Shown piece by piece: positions 43,370 through 54,809 of a stretch of 64,000 nucleotides of DNA; within the stretch, counting starts at the first letter, position 1, and each line of letters opens with the position of its first letter. This DNA is from Aquilaria yunnanensis (lineage: Eukaryota; Streptophyta; Magnoliopsida; Malvales; Thymelaeaceae). Below the pieces are notes generated by a model that did not search any database, was not told the origin of the DNA, and saw only the letters and a program-made list of their open reading frames with translations. A program made the translations under genes and the position numbers. The stretch covers positions 82,710,001 through 82,774,000 of the forward strand of contig CM077597.1 in assembly GCA_039654915.1 (NCBI GenBank), in the 5' to 3' direction.

Positions 43370-44655
43370 AAATGCCACTTCATCTGAATAGTATATTCAT
43401 CGAATTGAACACAACTATAAAGAACAGTATGTTTGTTCAAAAAGAATGGCATATTTGTCTGAAGAGAACAGCACTTCACAAAGTAACACATTTGTCTAAA
43501 AGGAACAAATATTTTTTATTGAATCAAATAAAATTATTTATTAACAATATTTCTTCCAAAATTTATAATATTTTACAGAATACCATATTTATAAGAATGA
43601 AACAGTACATCTTACAAAATAAATAGTATATTATAGGACAACACATTTATCTGAATAAAGTGACTTTTTTTTATTGAATTGAACAACATTATTTACAAAC
43701 AGTATCTCTTCCAAAATTAACGATATTTTACAAAACACCACATTTATAAAAATGAAACATCACTTCTTACTGAAAGAAACAACACTTATGATTGAAAGGA
43801 ATGATACTTATTACTGAAAAAAACAATACTTATCACTAATAACACATATTACAAAATGAATAGTATATTATAAAATAACATATTTGTATGAATGAAATAA
43901 TACTTAATATAAATAGCGCATCTTACAAAATGAACAACATATTATATAACAACACATTTGTATGATTGAAACAATACTTATTACTGAACGGAACAAATAA
44001 AACAAGACCTACTACGAACAACACATCTTATGAAATAAATAACATATTACAAAATAACACATTAGTATGAATAGAATAATACTTATTACTAAACGGAACA
44101 ATACTTATTACAAACCATATATCTTATGAAATAAACAGCATATTATAGAACAACATCTTTGTATGAATAGGACATCACTTATGACTAAACTGAACAGTAC
44201 TATAGAATAAAACTATATTTGGCTCTAAATAAAAGCTAAGTCCTTCAGCACTACTGTCAACATACTCCTTTAGCCAACCCTTACTGGCAGCAGCCTCCAT
44301 AGCTAGGGTTGCCTATATTGTAGTGTTGTCTCCTTCAATCTCCTCTTTATTGGACATATTTCTATGGTAAGCCTATTTCACGCTGACTTGGACTCATCAT
44401 CAGCCACATAATCAAAGGACCCAATGAAGAACAACGTCCTTTGTTATTCCATTCTTACAAATTTGTTGTTCTGTAAAATATTATTATTATGAGAAAAAAT
44501 ATTGTTCGTAAATAATTTTTTTTGAATCAGCATAAGAAATATTGTTTACTTTAGACAAATGTGTTGTTCTGTGAAGTATTGTTTTCTTCAGACAAATATG
44601 TTGTTCCCTTCAGACAAATGTGTCACTCAAGTCACAATGGTAGTTTTATAAATAT
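43370..44655. mobile_element. Inverted-repeat element with degenerate internal tandem repeats
   Basis: 43430-43600 and 44470-44640 are reverse complements of each other over about 170 bp (ACACATTTGTCTGAAG, ACAATACTTCACA, ACAACACATTTGTCTAAA). Between them a degenerate 60-90-bp motif (acaacacatttgtatgaatgaaacaatacttatta) recurs about seven times. Long inverted repeats with no gene suggest a MULE-like or foldback element. Exact ends and target duplication were not found. Confidence 0.55.
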
Positions 44656-45536
44656 TTTGAAAATATGGGTGTAGAGCCTGATTCGGGAGTATGTTATCCT
44701 CAGCCATCATTCTATGTATGGACGGTCAGTCTTTAGTATATCCATTTTTAATATATCCATCTGGCCATTTTGTTTCATTACCCTTTTAATTCTTTCTAAC
44801 TAACATGTGCATCTTCTTCCTTGTACATGAGATATTAAATAATGAGTTATTTAATATATTATTCCTAATTTTATTAAATTTACTTAACATATAAGAAAAC
44901 TCAAACGCTACAACAAAAATCCCTAAATACACTTTTAAAATATTATTTTTGAAACAATTAAATATTTTTTTATTAAATTTCTTTATGTTGTATTTGAAAA
45001 AAATTGTAAACAATTAATTACATTCAAAATAAATTATTTAAGTAATTTTTAGATAGATAGAATGTTAACTCCAAATGACATCTACTCTGGACAAATAATC
45101 ATTAAAACCGAAATGAATTTTTAATTAGATTTTGAATCGAAAAGAACATACCTGCCTTATCCTCTACATCCTTACATCACGTCTTTCACTCCATACATTA
45201 TGTCAAAATATATGTATTAATTATATTTTGTCCTATCATATATGTTTATATAGTACATTGATGTAAAATAGATATACACATTTTATAACCTGCAGGTTGC
45301 ATTGTATTTTGATAAATTAAAAAAGGTACAAAAAATGTCAATATATAAAATACAGTAAAATTTCGTAATATTCCGTGTGAGAAATTGACAAATCTTACAG
45401 AGATAAGAGGCATATCATAGGAAATTTCCCAATAATGCGCAAGTTTTTAATACTTTTGGTATCTCGATTCATCTTGATTACTCAGTTCACGAAAATCATG
45501 ATTGGCACATGGACATTTAAACATGAGATAAATTAA
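44656..45536. other. AT-rich spacer
   Basis: No gene, terminal repeat or structured element recognised. Confidence 0.4.
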
Positions 45537-46525
45537 TGTTAGGTTTCTTGGCTCAAATCCAATAAGCTTAAGAATTTTAGTTTGCTTTGGATTTGGTGTT
45601 AGTTTTCCATATTTGTTTAGGCTTTAAATTTTCCTATTTTGATATGGTTTGGGTTTGTATTTAGCCTATAAAAAGACACATTATGGTGGAATTTTGAGTA
45701 TGAGAGAAAAATCAATTATTTTGAAGAAACAAAATATGATGGTTTCAAAAAGGATAAGAGGTCTAAAGGCCGAAAATGGTAAGGACAATAAGTTTTTAGT
45801 AATTCTTATAACTATAATTGTATGAGGGAAAGATATTAGCGTTATCAGTAATGTGTAAGGGATCCATCATCTATAACTAATATGAGTACTAAAGGTATAC
45901 CTCTACTGTAATCTCTATATTTTGTTTGAGTGAATTTCTCTCATTTATAAATTTAGGCTAGTTAAGAACCAAATTGCATTAAATTTGTGTGTGCTTACTT
46001 AATTATGTTTGTTATTCTGCTACATTTGATAAGTGATTGAGGAATTTTTTCTCAACAAGTGATATCAGCGCTTATGATTGATTCTGGCATAGTGGAGTGT
46101 ATGGTTTGATACTGGACATGGTGAAGTGTTTGGATTGCGGAAGGCATAGAGTTGATGATGATTTAAAGTTTGAATATGGCTCATGGTGTGGTGAAACCCA
46201 AGGAATCATCTTGGGTGGATCTGTTTGTTCATTGCATGTTTGTAGTGGGGTGGGGCCCTAGGGAATTGTCTTGGTGATTCTAATTTTTTATAATTATGTG
46301 AGATCCAGATATTGATGTTATTAATAGTATGTAAGAGATTCATAAGCCAACATGAACACTAAGGTTATACTTATACAGTAATCTCTATATTTTATTTGAG
46401 TGAATTTCTCTTATCTATAAATATATACTACTTAAGAGTCAAACCACATTAATTTATATATATTTACTTAATTATGTTTTTTATTTTACTGTATGTGATG
46501 AGCGATTGAGGAATTTTTTCCCTAA
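45537..46525 (+). mobile_element. Broken Ty1/Copia LTR pair H
   Basis: Complete LTR 45537-46057 (TGTTAGGTTTCTTGG ... CTCAACA), followed by a mutated iMet primer site (AGTGATATCAGCGCTTATG, 46058-46076) and about 210 bp. Then a second partial LTR (about 46275-46525) repeats the second half of the first (gtaatctctatattttrtttg, agtgaatttctct, ttgaggaattttt). The internal region and most of the second LTR are deleted. Confidence 0.78.
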
Positions 46526-46780
46526 ATACAAAACAATGGTCATGCTACCTAGTTTTTTATTTGCAAAAAAAGCGTCCCAGTTCGTATTTTAATCGAATTT
46601 CTTTTATAGTTCGGAGTACGAGATAATTTGTATGTGCGTACCATCCAATTTTCAAGGAGTATAATACTCAGGTCTTCTATAGACACACTAGTGAATTACA
46701 TAATTGCTTATGCATTAGCTAAAAAATTACAAAATATACGACCATATTTAACAGCCGGCAAGAATGCATTTTATCAAAAG
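46526..46780. other. Spacer; possibly 5' decayed part of the following LINE
   Basis: No clear signal. Confidence 0.35.
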
Positions 46781-49700
46781 AATAAAACATAAAAATTGCA
46801 TTGAGTTTGTTATCTCAACCGAAGTGGTTCAGGCGATGCCAACACATTACCTAATGAGTTATGTTGGCCCAAGTGCAACCAAGAGGAGGGTGAATTGGTT
46901 GAATTCAAAAAATTACCGAAAATGAGTTTTTAATCTCTTAAACCAAAATGCAATTTAAGGAGCTCAAATAAAATTATTCTAACCAGAAAAATACTACCAC
47001 AATGATCCTAAATTTTGCTTTGAAAACTTGCTTTGAAGTGTTTTTGAAAACAAACAACTTCAACTAATGAATGAAGACAAATTACCAAACAATAATCAAG
47101 CAAGTAGGAGAAGAGAAGCTTGCACACAAGAATTTATAGAGGTTCGGTCTCTCCTCTTGAGAGCCTACTCCTCTCCTCAAGTTCACCACTTGAGAGTTTT
47201 CTTCTCCACTATAAATCACAAGTGTACACACTTCCTTGGTAGTTTTCTCTACCACAATCACTCACTAGTTTTCCTAAAGGCTAACTAGAAACCTCACCAA
47301 CACTCTTTCTCTCACTAGTTTTCCTAGAGGCTAACTAGAAACCTCATCAACTCAATCTCACCAAATGGTGTTTACAAGGTTACAAAGTGGTAAGAACAAT
47401 AAAAGCTCTCAAAGCTAGATAAACAAGTGAAAGCACAAGTTCTTGGCAAATATTAAGTTTGAGCTCTTTGATGATGGATTCTCTTTTCTAGTTGCTAAGA
47501 GTTGTTTCCAAAGTGTTTCTCCATGTTTTTATACTCATATAGGGGCCAAAGAGACGTTGGAAACCTGCTGGGGAAGTTTGGAAAAGTCCCGAAAATTCTG
47601 GTGACCGTTGCTCTGTTTTTTGTGCAAGTTCTAGACTTCGCGTTAAGTTCTGAGTTTAACAGGTTAAACTCGACTTCTCTCTCCAACGGTCAAAAGCAGC
47701 AGGAGACAGGTCATAAAAAGTTCTGTCATAGTGTCCAGGTGGCGTCCTCTGATTCGTCCGCATCATATTTCAAATCTTGACTCAAATCGCGCCAGTCGTA
47801 GAATTTGAACGAAGCTATCAAACTTCGACTTAACAGGTTAAAACAGAATTTTAACGCATTGCCTGATGTTCTCCGAAAAGTCACAGGAAACTGAACTCTC
47901 GAATTAACCCAGTTTAACGTGTTAAAGTGTAACCCTGGGAGCAAGTTAAACTTGGGTGAAAGAAATACCTGTTAAACTATGAATTTAATGGATTAAACTT
48001 GAAACAACTCCAGAACACTTGTCATTTGGAAATCAAAACTTGATTCAAACATTAACCTAAGTTAATAACCTACTAATTTCTTTTCAAAATCAATTTTTCC
48101 TCAATATTCTTAAAACATATTTTTTGAGATAACACTTGAAATACTTAGAATTTAAGCACAACTTTAACAAATCTATTTTGACCAAATAAAATGATATTAA
48201 ACACAATAACACAATACACTTGTCATCATCAAAATTAAATATTTGTTTGGAACAAATCCAACAAGTTACATTCTGAGCCCGACCGAAGTTTGCGATGGCT
48301 TACGATCTTTGGCATCTCGGTTTTTTTGGTCATCCAATATTTGATGATATATAGGGAAATGTAGCCATGTTGGCAAAACAGGCTTGGAGATTGGTAAATA
48401 ATCCAACTGGCTTGGTTGCTTGGGTTTTTCAAAGGGAAATATTTTCCAGTATTATTGTTTATTGTGGTTGCCAAACCAGATCATCGTTCCATTACATATA
48501 AGGGTTTCTTGGCAGGAAGGGATATTGTTCAAGCAGTAGCCTTTTCAAGAGTCGAAAACGGGGTAGATAGCTCAATTTGGAGGGATAATTGGTTACGAAA
48601 AGCACATCCAAAGCCACTAACAGTGCCAATTCCGGGTACAGAAGATTGGAAGGATTGTAATTTGATGGACCACACAGCGATCCAATGGAATCACAACATC
48701 ATTGATGCGTTGCTACAACCTGTAGATGCAGAGGCGGTGAAGTCTATCCTATTGGTTCCCCAGTTCCGTGACGACGTGATTACCTGAGGTATGTGTGAGC
48801 ACGGGAAATTCTCTGTAAAATCAGCTTATTATTTAGCGTTCGCGTGCTTGTATGGCAGAGGATCCTTGGGTAGATCGGAAGTTTGGGCTTGGGTGAGATC
48901 GGAAATTCTCTGTAAAATCAGCTTATTATTTTTTTTCTGGCGAATTTGCGCGGAGGCTATCCCGACAAGAGTTAACCTGAGATGAAGAGGCATGGCTGTT
49001 GATCCCAAGTGCCCAGTTTGTGGTGACCGGGAAGAAACGCCAAATCATTTGGTCTTTTGGTGCTCATTCTCGAATCGGGTAAGGAGAGAACTAAAGCTCG
49101 GACTTCATGTTTGCCTGGACGACATGTTCGCCTGGTTGAAAGGTGACGATGACCAGGCCTTGCGGTTTGCTGTGTTCGAGTGGTTTGTCTGGTTTAACTG
49201 CAACAAGGTAGTCCATGAATCTCTATGTCAAAGGCCAGAAAATGTGGCACAATCTATCAAAGTGTGGCTGGAAAACAGGAACAAGGCAAGCCGAACTCCC
49301 ACTTTGCAGCAGAAGAATCAGACTAGAGATGTTGCTTCATGGTTCCCGCCCCTTGGTAGGTTTTGCAAGATAAATGTCGATGCTGCTTTGGACGCAAAAA
49401 ACAATGAAGGCAGTGCCAGTGTCATCTGTAGGGGCGCTGATGGCGATGTCAAATTTGCTCTCTCATATGGCATGCCATACTCGGGCAGGGATGCCTTTTA
49501 CTTGGAGGCACTCGCGATTCTCTAGGGTATTAAAGAGGCTAGGCCAGGCAATATGGACTGGAGTCTATAGTGATGGAGTCAGATTCATCAACTCTCGTTT
49601 CGGAGGTGAAGCAAGGTGTTTCCCCTCCTTTGTTTTATTTCCGAGCTCTCAAAGATGAAGCTTGTACTTCACGAAGTTTCTTTAAAGATCTTTTATTTAT

Positions 49701-49790
49701 TTATTTATTTATTTTATGTGAAACGCTCTTTGAACGAAGTAGCCAATATCTTAGTCAGGAAGGGTCTTTGTTCTGTTGGTAGAGTGGATT
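46781..49790 (+). pseudogene. L1-type LINE ORF2 3' end (RT tail, zinc-binding, RNase H), split by solo LTR I
   Basis: The frame text EVVQAMPTHYLMSY ends at 46861 and continues after the solo LTR as ILSPTEVCDGLRSLASRFFW from 48264, the usual C-terminal RT sequence of plant LINEs. Then come LAKQAWRLVNNPTGLVAWVF, TYKGFLAGRDIVQ and SSIWRDNWL, GKFSVKSAYYLAF, WRICAEAIPTRVNL, CPVCGDREETPNHLVFWC (zf-RVT), and an RNase H-like domain (GRFCKINVDAAL ... KRSLNEVANILVRKGL, near 49780). There are several stops and frameshifts (48787, 48985, 49525). A 30-bp segment is duplicated at 48803 and 48901. Dead copy. Confidence 0.85.
46862..48263. mobile_element. Solo LTR I (1402 bp) with AGTTA target duplication
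   Basis: TGTTGG...CCAACA termini. AGTTA lies at 46857-46861 and 48264-48268, and the LINE reading frame resumes across it. Inside are a 50-bp tandem duplication (ctcactagttttcct at 47261 and 47311) and a cluster of TTAACAGGTTAAA-like inverted words (47655-47995). Confidence 0.85.
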
Positions 49791-51175
49791 GAGAGACCCC
49801 CTTTTTGAACTGGTTATTGTTGACTTTGATAAAGTGGAATGAAATTGCTTTACCGTCAAATTACTGATTAATGATGTTAATGAATCGTTCACTATAAAAA
49901 GGAGTCTTTATTCAGGAGAAATTACGAAAAAAAAGGAAAATTAAAAACCCTAAACTACTTTGTAGGAAAGTGCAAACTGTAGTTACAATCTGTGGTTTTT
50001 TACTACCCTTCTCCTTTGATGCCATTTGAGGCCTATGGGCCCGCACTAAGGCTCAAACTGCCTAACTGGTCCAACAAAGCCCATTCAACTATGTAAACTG
50101 CTCAACAAGTCAATGCCTGTGCTAGAAGGGAACAAGACTCCAACTCAGAACGGGAATTCCACATTAAAGAGATTTCCTTTCATACACGATCTCTTCCTAG
50201 CTGGCACTATAAAAAGGGAACCCACGACATCTCCAAGGTACGTCCTTTACTCTCCAACCCTAGCCTCCACAACATTTTCATTATCTTACAAGGTGATAAC
50301 TTGATCGTCGAAGGGTTTACATAGGGTATACACCCCAAGGCTCTGATGGTATCATTAAGTGTAGGATCCCAAGTTCACGTCATCCAAGCTTCAAGGCTAG
50401 TCAGCCCAGTTTAGTTAGTAGCTCCATACTTTGGCTATCAACCCGCCATCTCTTCCAACCGACAATTCTGCCACTACCGCTATGCCCAACCCACTGTTGT
50501 TGGCTTGTCTCTTCCTACACCTCCAAGCCAAGGCATCACCAGTCATCAACAATGTCATACCGAAGAGAAAAAGGGGATAGATCTTATACCTAGTTGTGTC
50601 TTGTTCATGATTCACTACCTTTGCTCTTATAGGTCACCGCCATCATCAGCACCAAGACTTTACCCTTCATTATCTTGAAACCATCATCGTTGAGCGAATC
50701 AGGGAGGAACCCGTTTCATAACCAATGGACCTAAACCTAACTATTCCATGGCCCCATTTGACCCAGTCAAACCCATTGACTTCAATAAAACTCATCCTTT
50801 GCCCTTAATCTTTTAATTTTTTTCATTGAAGTTACTAACACTTCTCTGTTTTTCAAATAGACACTACTAATATTTCTTTTACTTTTATTCTTTTTCCATT
50901 TTTATTTTTGTTTGTTCTTTTATTTTGGCTACAAATTAATTTAACAATTGATAGCATAGAGAACTATATGGGGAGGTCAGGAGTTCGAATCTCATAACCC
51001 ATTTCTCTTCTCAATAACATTTGGTTTTTATTCCTTCATAGTTGAGCTAGCAACACAGCGAGAGGCAACCTACTTGGTCTCAACACCCTTGATATTTACC
51101 AACTAATTAGCTAGTCGACTATGCCCTTCATTCTATAGCTATTAAATTATTTATATCGGTGCAGAGATTAAGAAA
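49791..51175. other. LINE 3' flank and spacer
   Basis: Starts with the 3' UTR of the preceding LINE and contains T-rich runs and a weak B-box-like gagttcgaatctc (50980-50992). No gene recognised. Confidence 0.4.
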
Positions 51176-53496
51176 ATGAAAAAAAATATATGTGTTATTT
51201 TTACTATTACCCTCAAATTTTTCTCACATAAAATAAGAAATTCGTGGGTTGAATCTCGCCCATGTTGGTGGTCTGAAACTCCATCGCAATTCGGTTCAGA
51301 ATCATCAGAATCGATTTTCTTTGATGATAAGGAAGAGGAATTCGCAGATGATAATTTGAATGAGATGGAAAATTTGTTGGCAGATGTTGTTCAGGAAACC
51401 GAAGAAGCAGACAAAAAAATTACCTTTGAGAAAGAAAATGGGGTGCAGAGATCGAAAGTAGACACTCCCTTTGAACAGATTTCAAATGTGGAGACTGGTA
51501 TCAGAAAGTGCATGGGAGAATCCGGCAGTCAATGTCGCCTAGAGGCGGCTGTAGGGAACAGAATACAGGAAAATAGCTGCAGAGATCATGCTTTTGGTCC
51601 TGTTAAATCAAGAGAACGGGAGGGAAAAGAAAGGGAAATTGAGTTAGTTGCAATTGGGCTTGTCGACAAGAACAATGGCCCAATGGAAACAAATAAAGGA
51701 AAAAAGAAAGGAAGTTAAGTTGGCCCAGTCCAGTAAAAAGAGAAAGAACGTTAGACACGTATTTGACATTTGGGAAAAATCTGGTGGATGGAGAGGCAAA
51801 CGTGCAAAACAAGCATTAGATTAATGAAGCACATCGCGAGACAGAGAGCTACTAGTGACAAAAGAAACGCAGAAAGAGGGGCAGTGGAAGAAGCAAGCAG
51901 GGAAACATGAACAATAATAGCGAGAATCGGAGGGTGGCAGGACTTTTATATCAGATTCAAACATGGAGAATATGATTCGGAGAGTTGGGAAGAAGACGTC
52001 TGTGGAAGTGAGCAGAGTAGAAGATTCAGTTTCCAAAGAGGCAGAAACGATCAGAAAGGTTGGCAATTTCGTGGGTTTCGAGATGGCTGAAGATTCCGAT
52101 CAAGTGCTGGGGCAGTTCAGAGTGGCAGAAGGTGCAGCGTTGCAGAGATGACGCAGGAAGGAGCAGGCCAGAAAGGTGGGGAAGTGAGGTAAGTTTTAAT
52201 GCATATTCTATATCTGAATGTGAGGGGGGTGGCAAAAGCAGAAAAGAGGAGGTTAGTGAAAGAGCTTTGTCAAAAGGGGAAAGTAGATTTTCTTGGGTTA
52301 CAAGAGACGATTTGTGCCGGTGATGTTGAATGGAAGGTGAAATCTTTGTGGGGGTTAGACGATTGTGGTTACGTTCAGCAGGATGCTGTGGGACATTCGG
52401 GGGGATTAATCTGTGCATGGGATGTGAATAAATTCCATAAATTAGACCATTTCTTAGGTACAGGTTATCTTGGCGTGGTGGGCATGTGGGAAGGTTGTCC
52501 AGAGAAGATGTTTTTGATAAATATATATGCTCCGCAGGGGACAAATCAGAAAGAAGAACTCTGGAGAGTTTTACTAAATATCAAAATAAAAAAACGCCGG
52601 CATTTGGGTTTTGTTTGGCAATTTTAATGCAGTCAAAAATAAGGAGGAAAGAAGAGGGATCATTTTTTATGAGAAAGTGGCTTTGGACTTTAACAACTTC
52701 ATAAATCAAGCTGAGCTGGTTGATCTTCAGATGGGTGGCAGAAAATACACTTGGTACAATAAAGCAGGATCAAAGATGAGCAGATTAAACAGATTTTTGG
52801 TTTCAAGAAACTTCTTGAGTTGGAAATCCAGGGAGTGCGTTGTGGCTTTAAACAGATACTTTTCAGATCATTGTCCGGTCTTGCTGAAGGAGGAATCATC
52901 AGACTATGGACCAATTCCATTTAAACTCTTCGATGTCTGGATGGAAAATGAGGGATTCCAGGAGTTGTTGCTAGCAATATGGAATGAAAACCCAAAACAG
53001 GCATCTACAGGTTTGCTGTTTAAAGAGAATATGAAGAATTTAAAGTGTGCTTTGAAGAGTTGGAAGCAGGATGTTTATGGCAGTCTGGATAAACAAATCG
53101 TGGAGCTAAAAACTGATTTAAACAAGTGGGATTTACAAGCTGAGACAAGAGCCCTTCAACCGGATGAGGTGAGTAAAAAAGGAGAGGCCAGATTGAGACT
53201 AGCAGAAAAGGAGACAATCAGGGATGAAATGATTGAACAGAAGGCTCGGATTAGATGGGCAGTTGATGGAGATGAAAATTCCAAATATTTTCATGCTGTG
53301 GTAAAAGGAAAAACAAGGAGAAATAGCATCAAAGGACTTAATATTGGTGGAAGATGGCAGAAAGAGCCTTTTGTGATTAAGGAAGAAATTTATAATTTCT
53401 TTACATCCAGTTTTCAGGAAGCATTGCCTGTTCGGCCAGCATTCAAGAGCACTTGTTTTAAATACAAGGATGAGGATTATTTGCTACGAAAATTTC

Positions 53497-53920
53497 CTAC
53501 GAAAAAAAACATAGGAAAATTATTCACAGGAAAACTGTCGGACAAAATCTTATGTCTGACAGTTTTCATTCAATAAATTTCTGACACAAAAAAGCGTAGG
53601 ATAAATGTAAGAGTAAGATGGCGGGAAATAATGGCGCCAATTAGTCTGACGGTTTTGAGGCGAATGGGACCACATATGTAGGAAAAGCGTCGGACACGTT
53701 ATCCGACGCTTTTCCTGCATTTTAGTAGTCCTATGGTTTTGAGACAAAAAGTATCCGACACTTTTCCTTCAATTTTTTTTCCTACGGTTTTGAGACAAAA
53801 AAAGAGTGAGTGTCTTAAAAATGTAGGAATTTTAATCCTGCAATTTTCCTACAGTTTCTTTTTCCTACAATTTTTTGACGTTAGTTACTACAACTTTCCT
53901 ACATTATTCTTGCAGTTTAA
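53497..53920. repeat. Left subterminal repeat array of the CACTA element
   Basis: Repeats of cctacrgttttgagacaaaa, gtaggaaaa and tccgacgctttt in both orientations. They include a perfect 14-bp inverted pair (ggaaaagcgtcgga / tccgacgcttttcc, 53681-53694 and 53702-53715). Such arrays bind the transposition accessory protein in En/Spm elements. Confidence 0.8.
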
Positions 53921-53958
53921 CTTTTCATATATACCTACGATATTGCTACAAATTTTGG

Positions 53959-53967
53959 CTATAAATA
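53959..53967 (+). promoter_or_regulatory. TATA box of the TNP2-type gene
   Basis: ctataaata followed by pyrimidine-rich leader sequence. A 5' UTR intron is likely from the GGTATTT near 54056 to the ..ACAAG near 54800, just before the ATG at 54810. Confidence 0.55.
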
Positions 53968-54809
53968 CCTCCCCCTTCTCTTCTTCAACTCGTCCCAGCA
54001 ACAATTTCTACATCAAATTTCACTTCTGCTTCAACATCTTCTTCAGCTCAATCGAGGTATTTATAAGTAATTTATAGATTAGTAATTTATCTGTTAATTA
54101 TTTATTTGTTATAAGATATGCTTATGTTGTTTTAGGTAGCTGACTTTAGAGGTTAGTGATTTAAATGGTAATTATTTATTTTTTATGAGATATACTTATG
54201 TTGTTTTAGGTAGCTGACTTATCACAGCATATAGTTGCATAATATAAGTATTTATTTATTATACCTTAGATTCTCCATCCATGATTGTGTTGATGACAAA
54301 TATAATATTGGTCCGATTCAGATTGTTGGCAAACAAGATGTATTGGATTAAGTTATATTTGTAATTAACATAATCATGGATTGTTCAAGTTGGACAGTTG
54401 AAACTTGTATAAGCAGTATTTCAGTTAATGTGTTCCTGTCGTAGTAGCAATATGTGAAATTTGGTAGAGTATTTCCCAAATTGTTCCCCTCGTGTGTTTC
54501 TCAATAAGTTGATATTATTGAGAAACACTGTGAACGGGAACTGAGGGGAAATGCTGCCGAAATTTACATAAAATGCTACTAACATGGAACAGTTAAAATG
54601 GTTTACTGCTTATACAACTTTCAATGGAGTAGGGCCCTTACCCTAATGGAGTAGCTAGGTAGTTCGGTTATAGAAGGTACAAGGTGTATGCATGACATAT
54701 ATAAGTAATTCATTTACATTTTCATTATATTTATATTATATGAAATGTAATAAATATATTATGTATTTATGTTGAGGGTTTTTACTGTCTATTTTACAAG
54801 GAAAACAAA

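Noticed and set aside
50975..50993. Pol III B-box-like gagttcgaatctc suggesting a tRNA-derived SINE
   Set aside because: No convincing A box at the right distance, no tail and no target duplication; kept only as a note.
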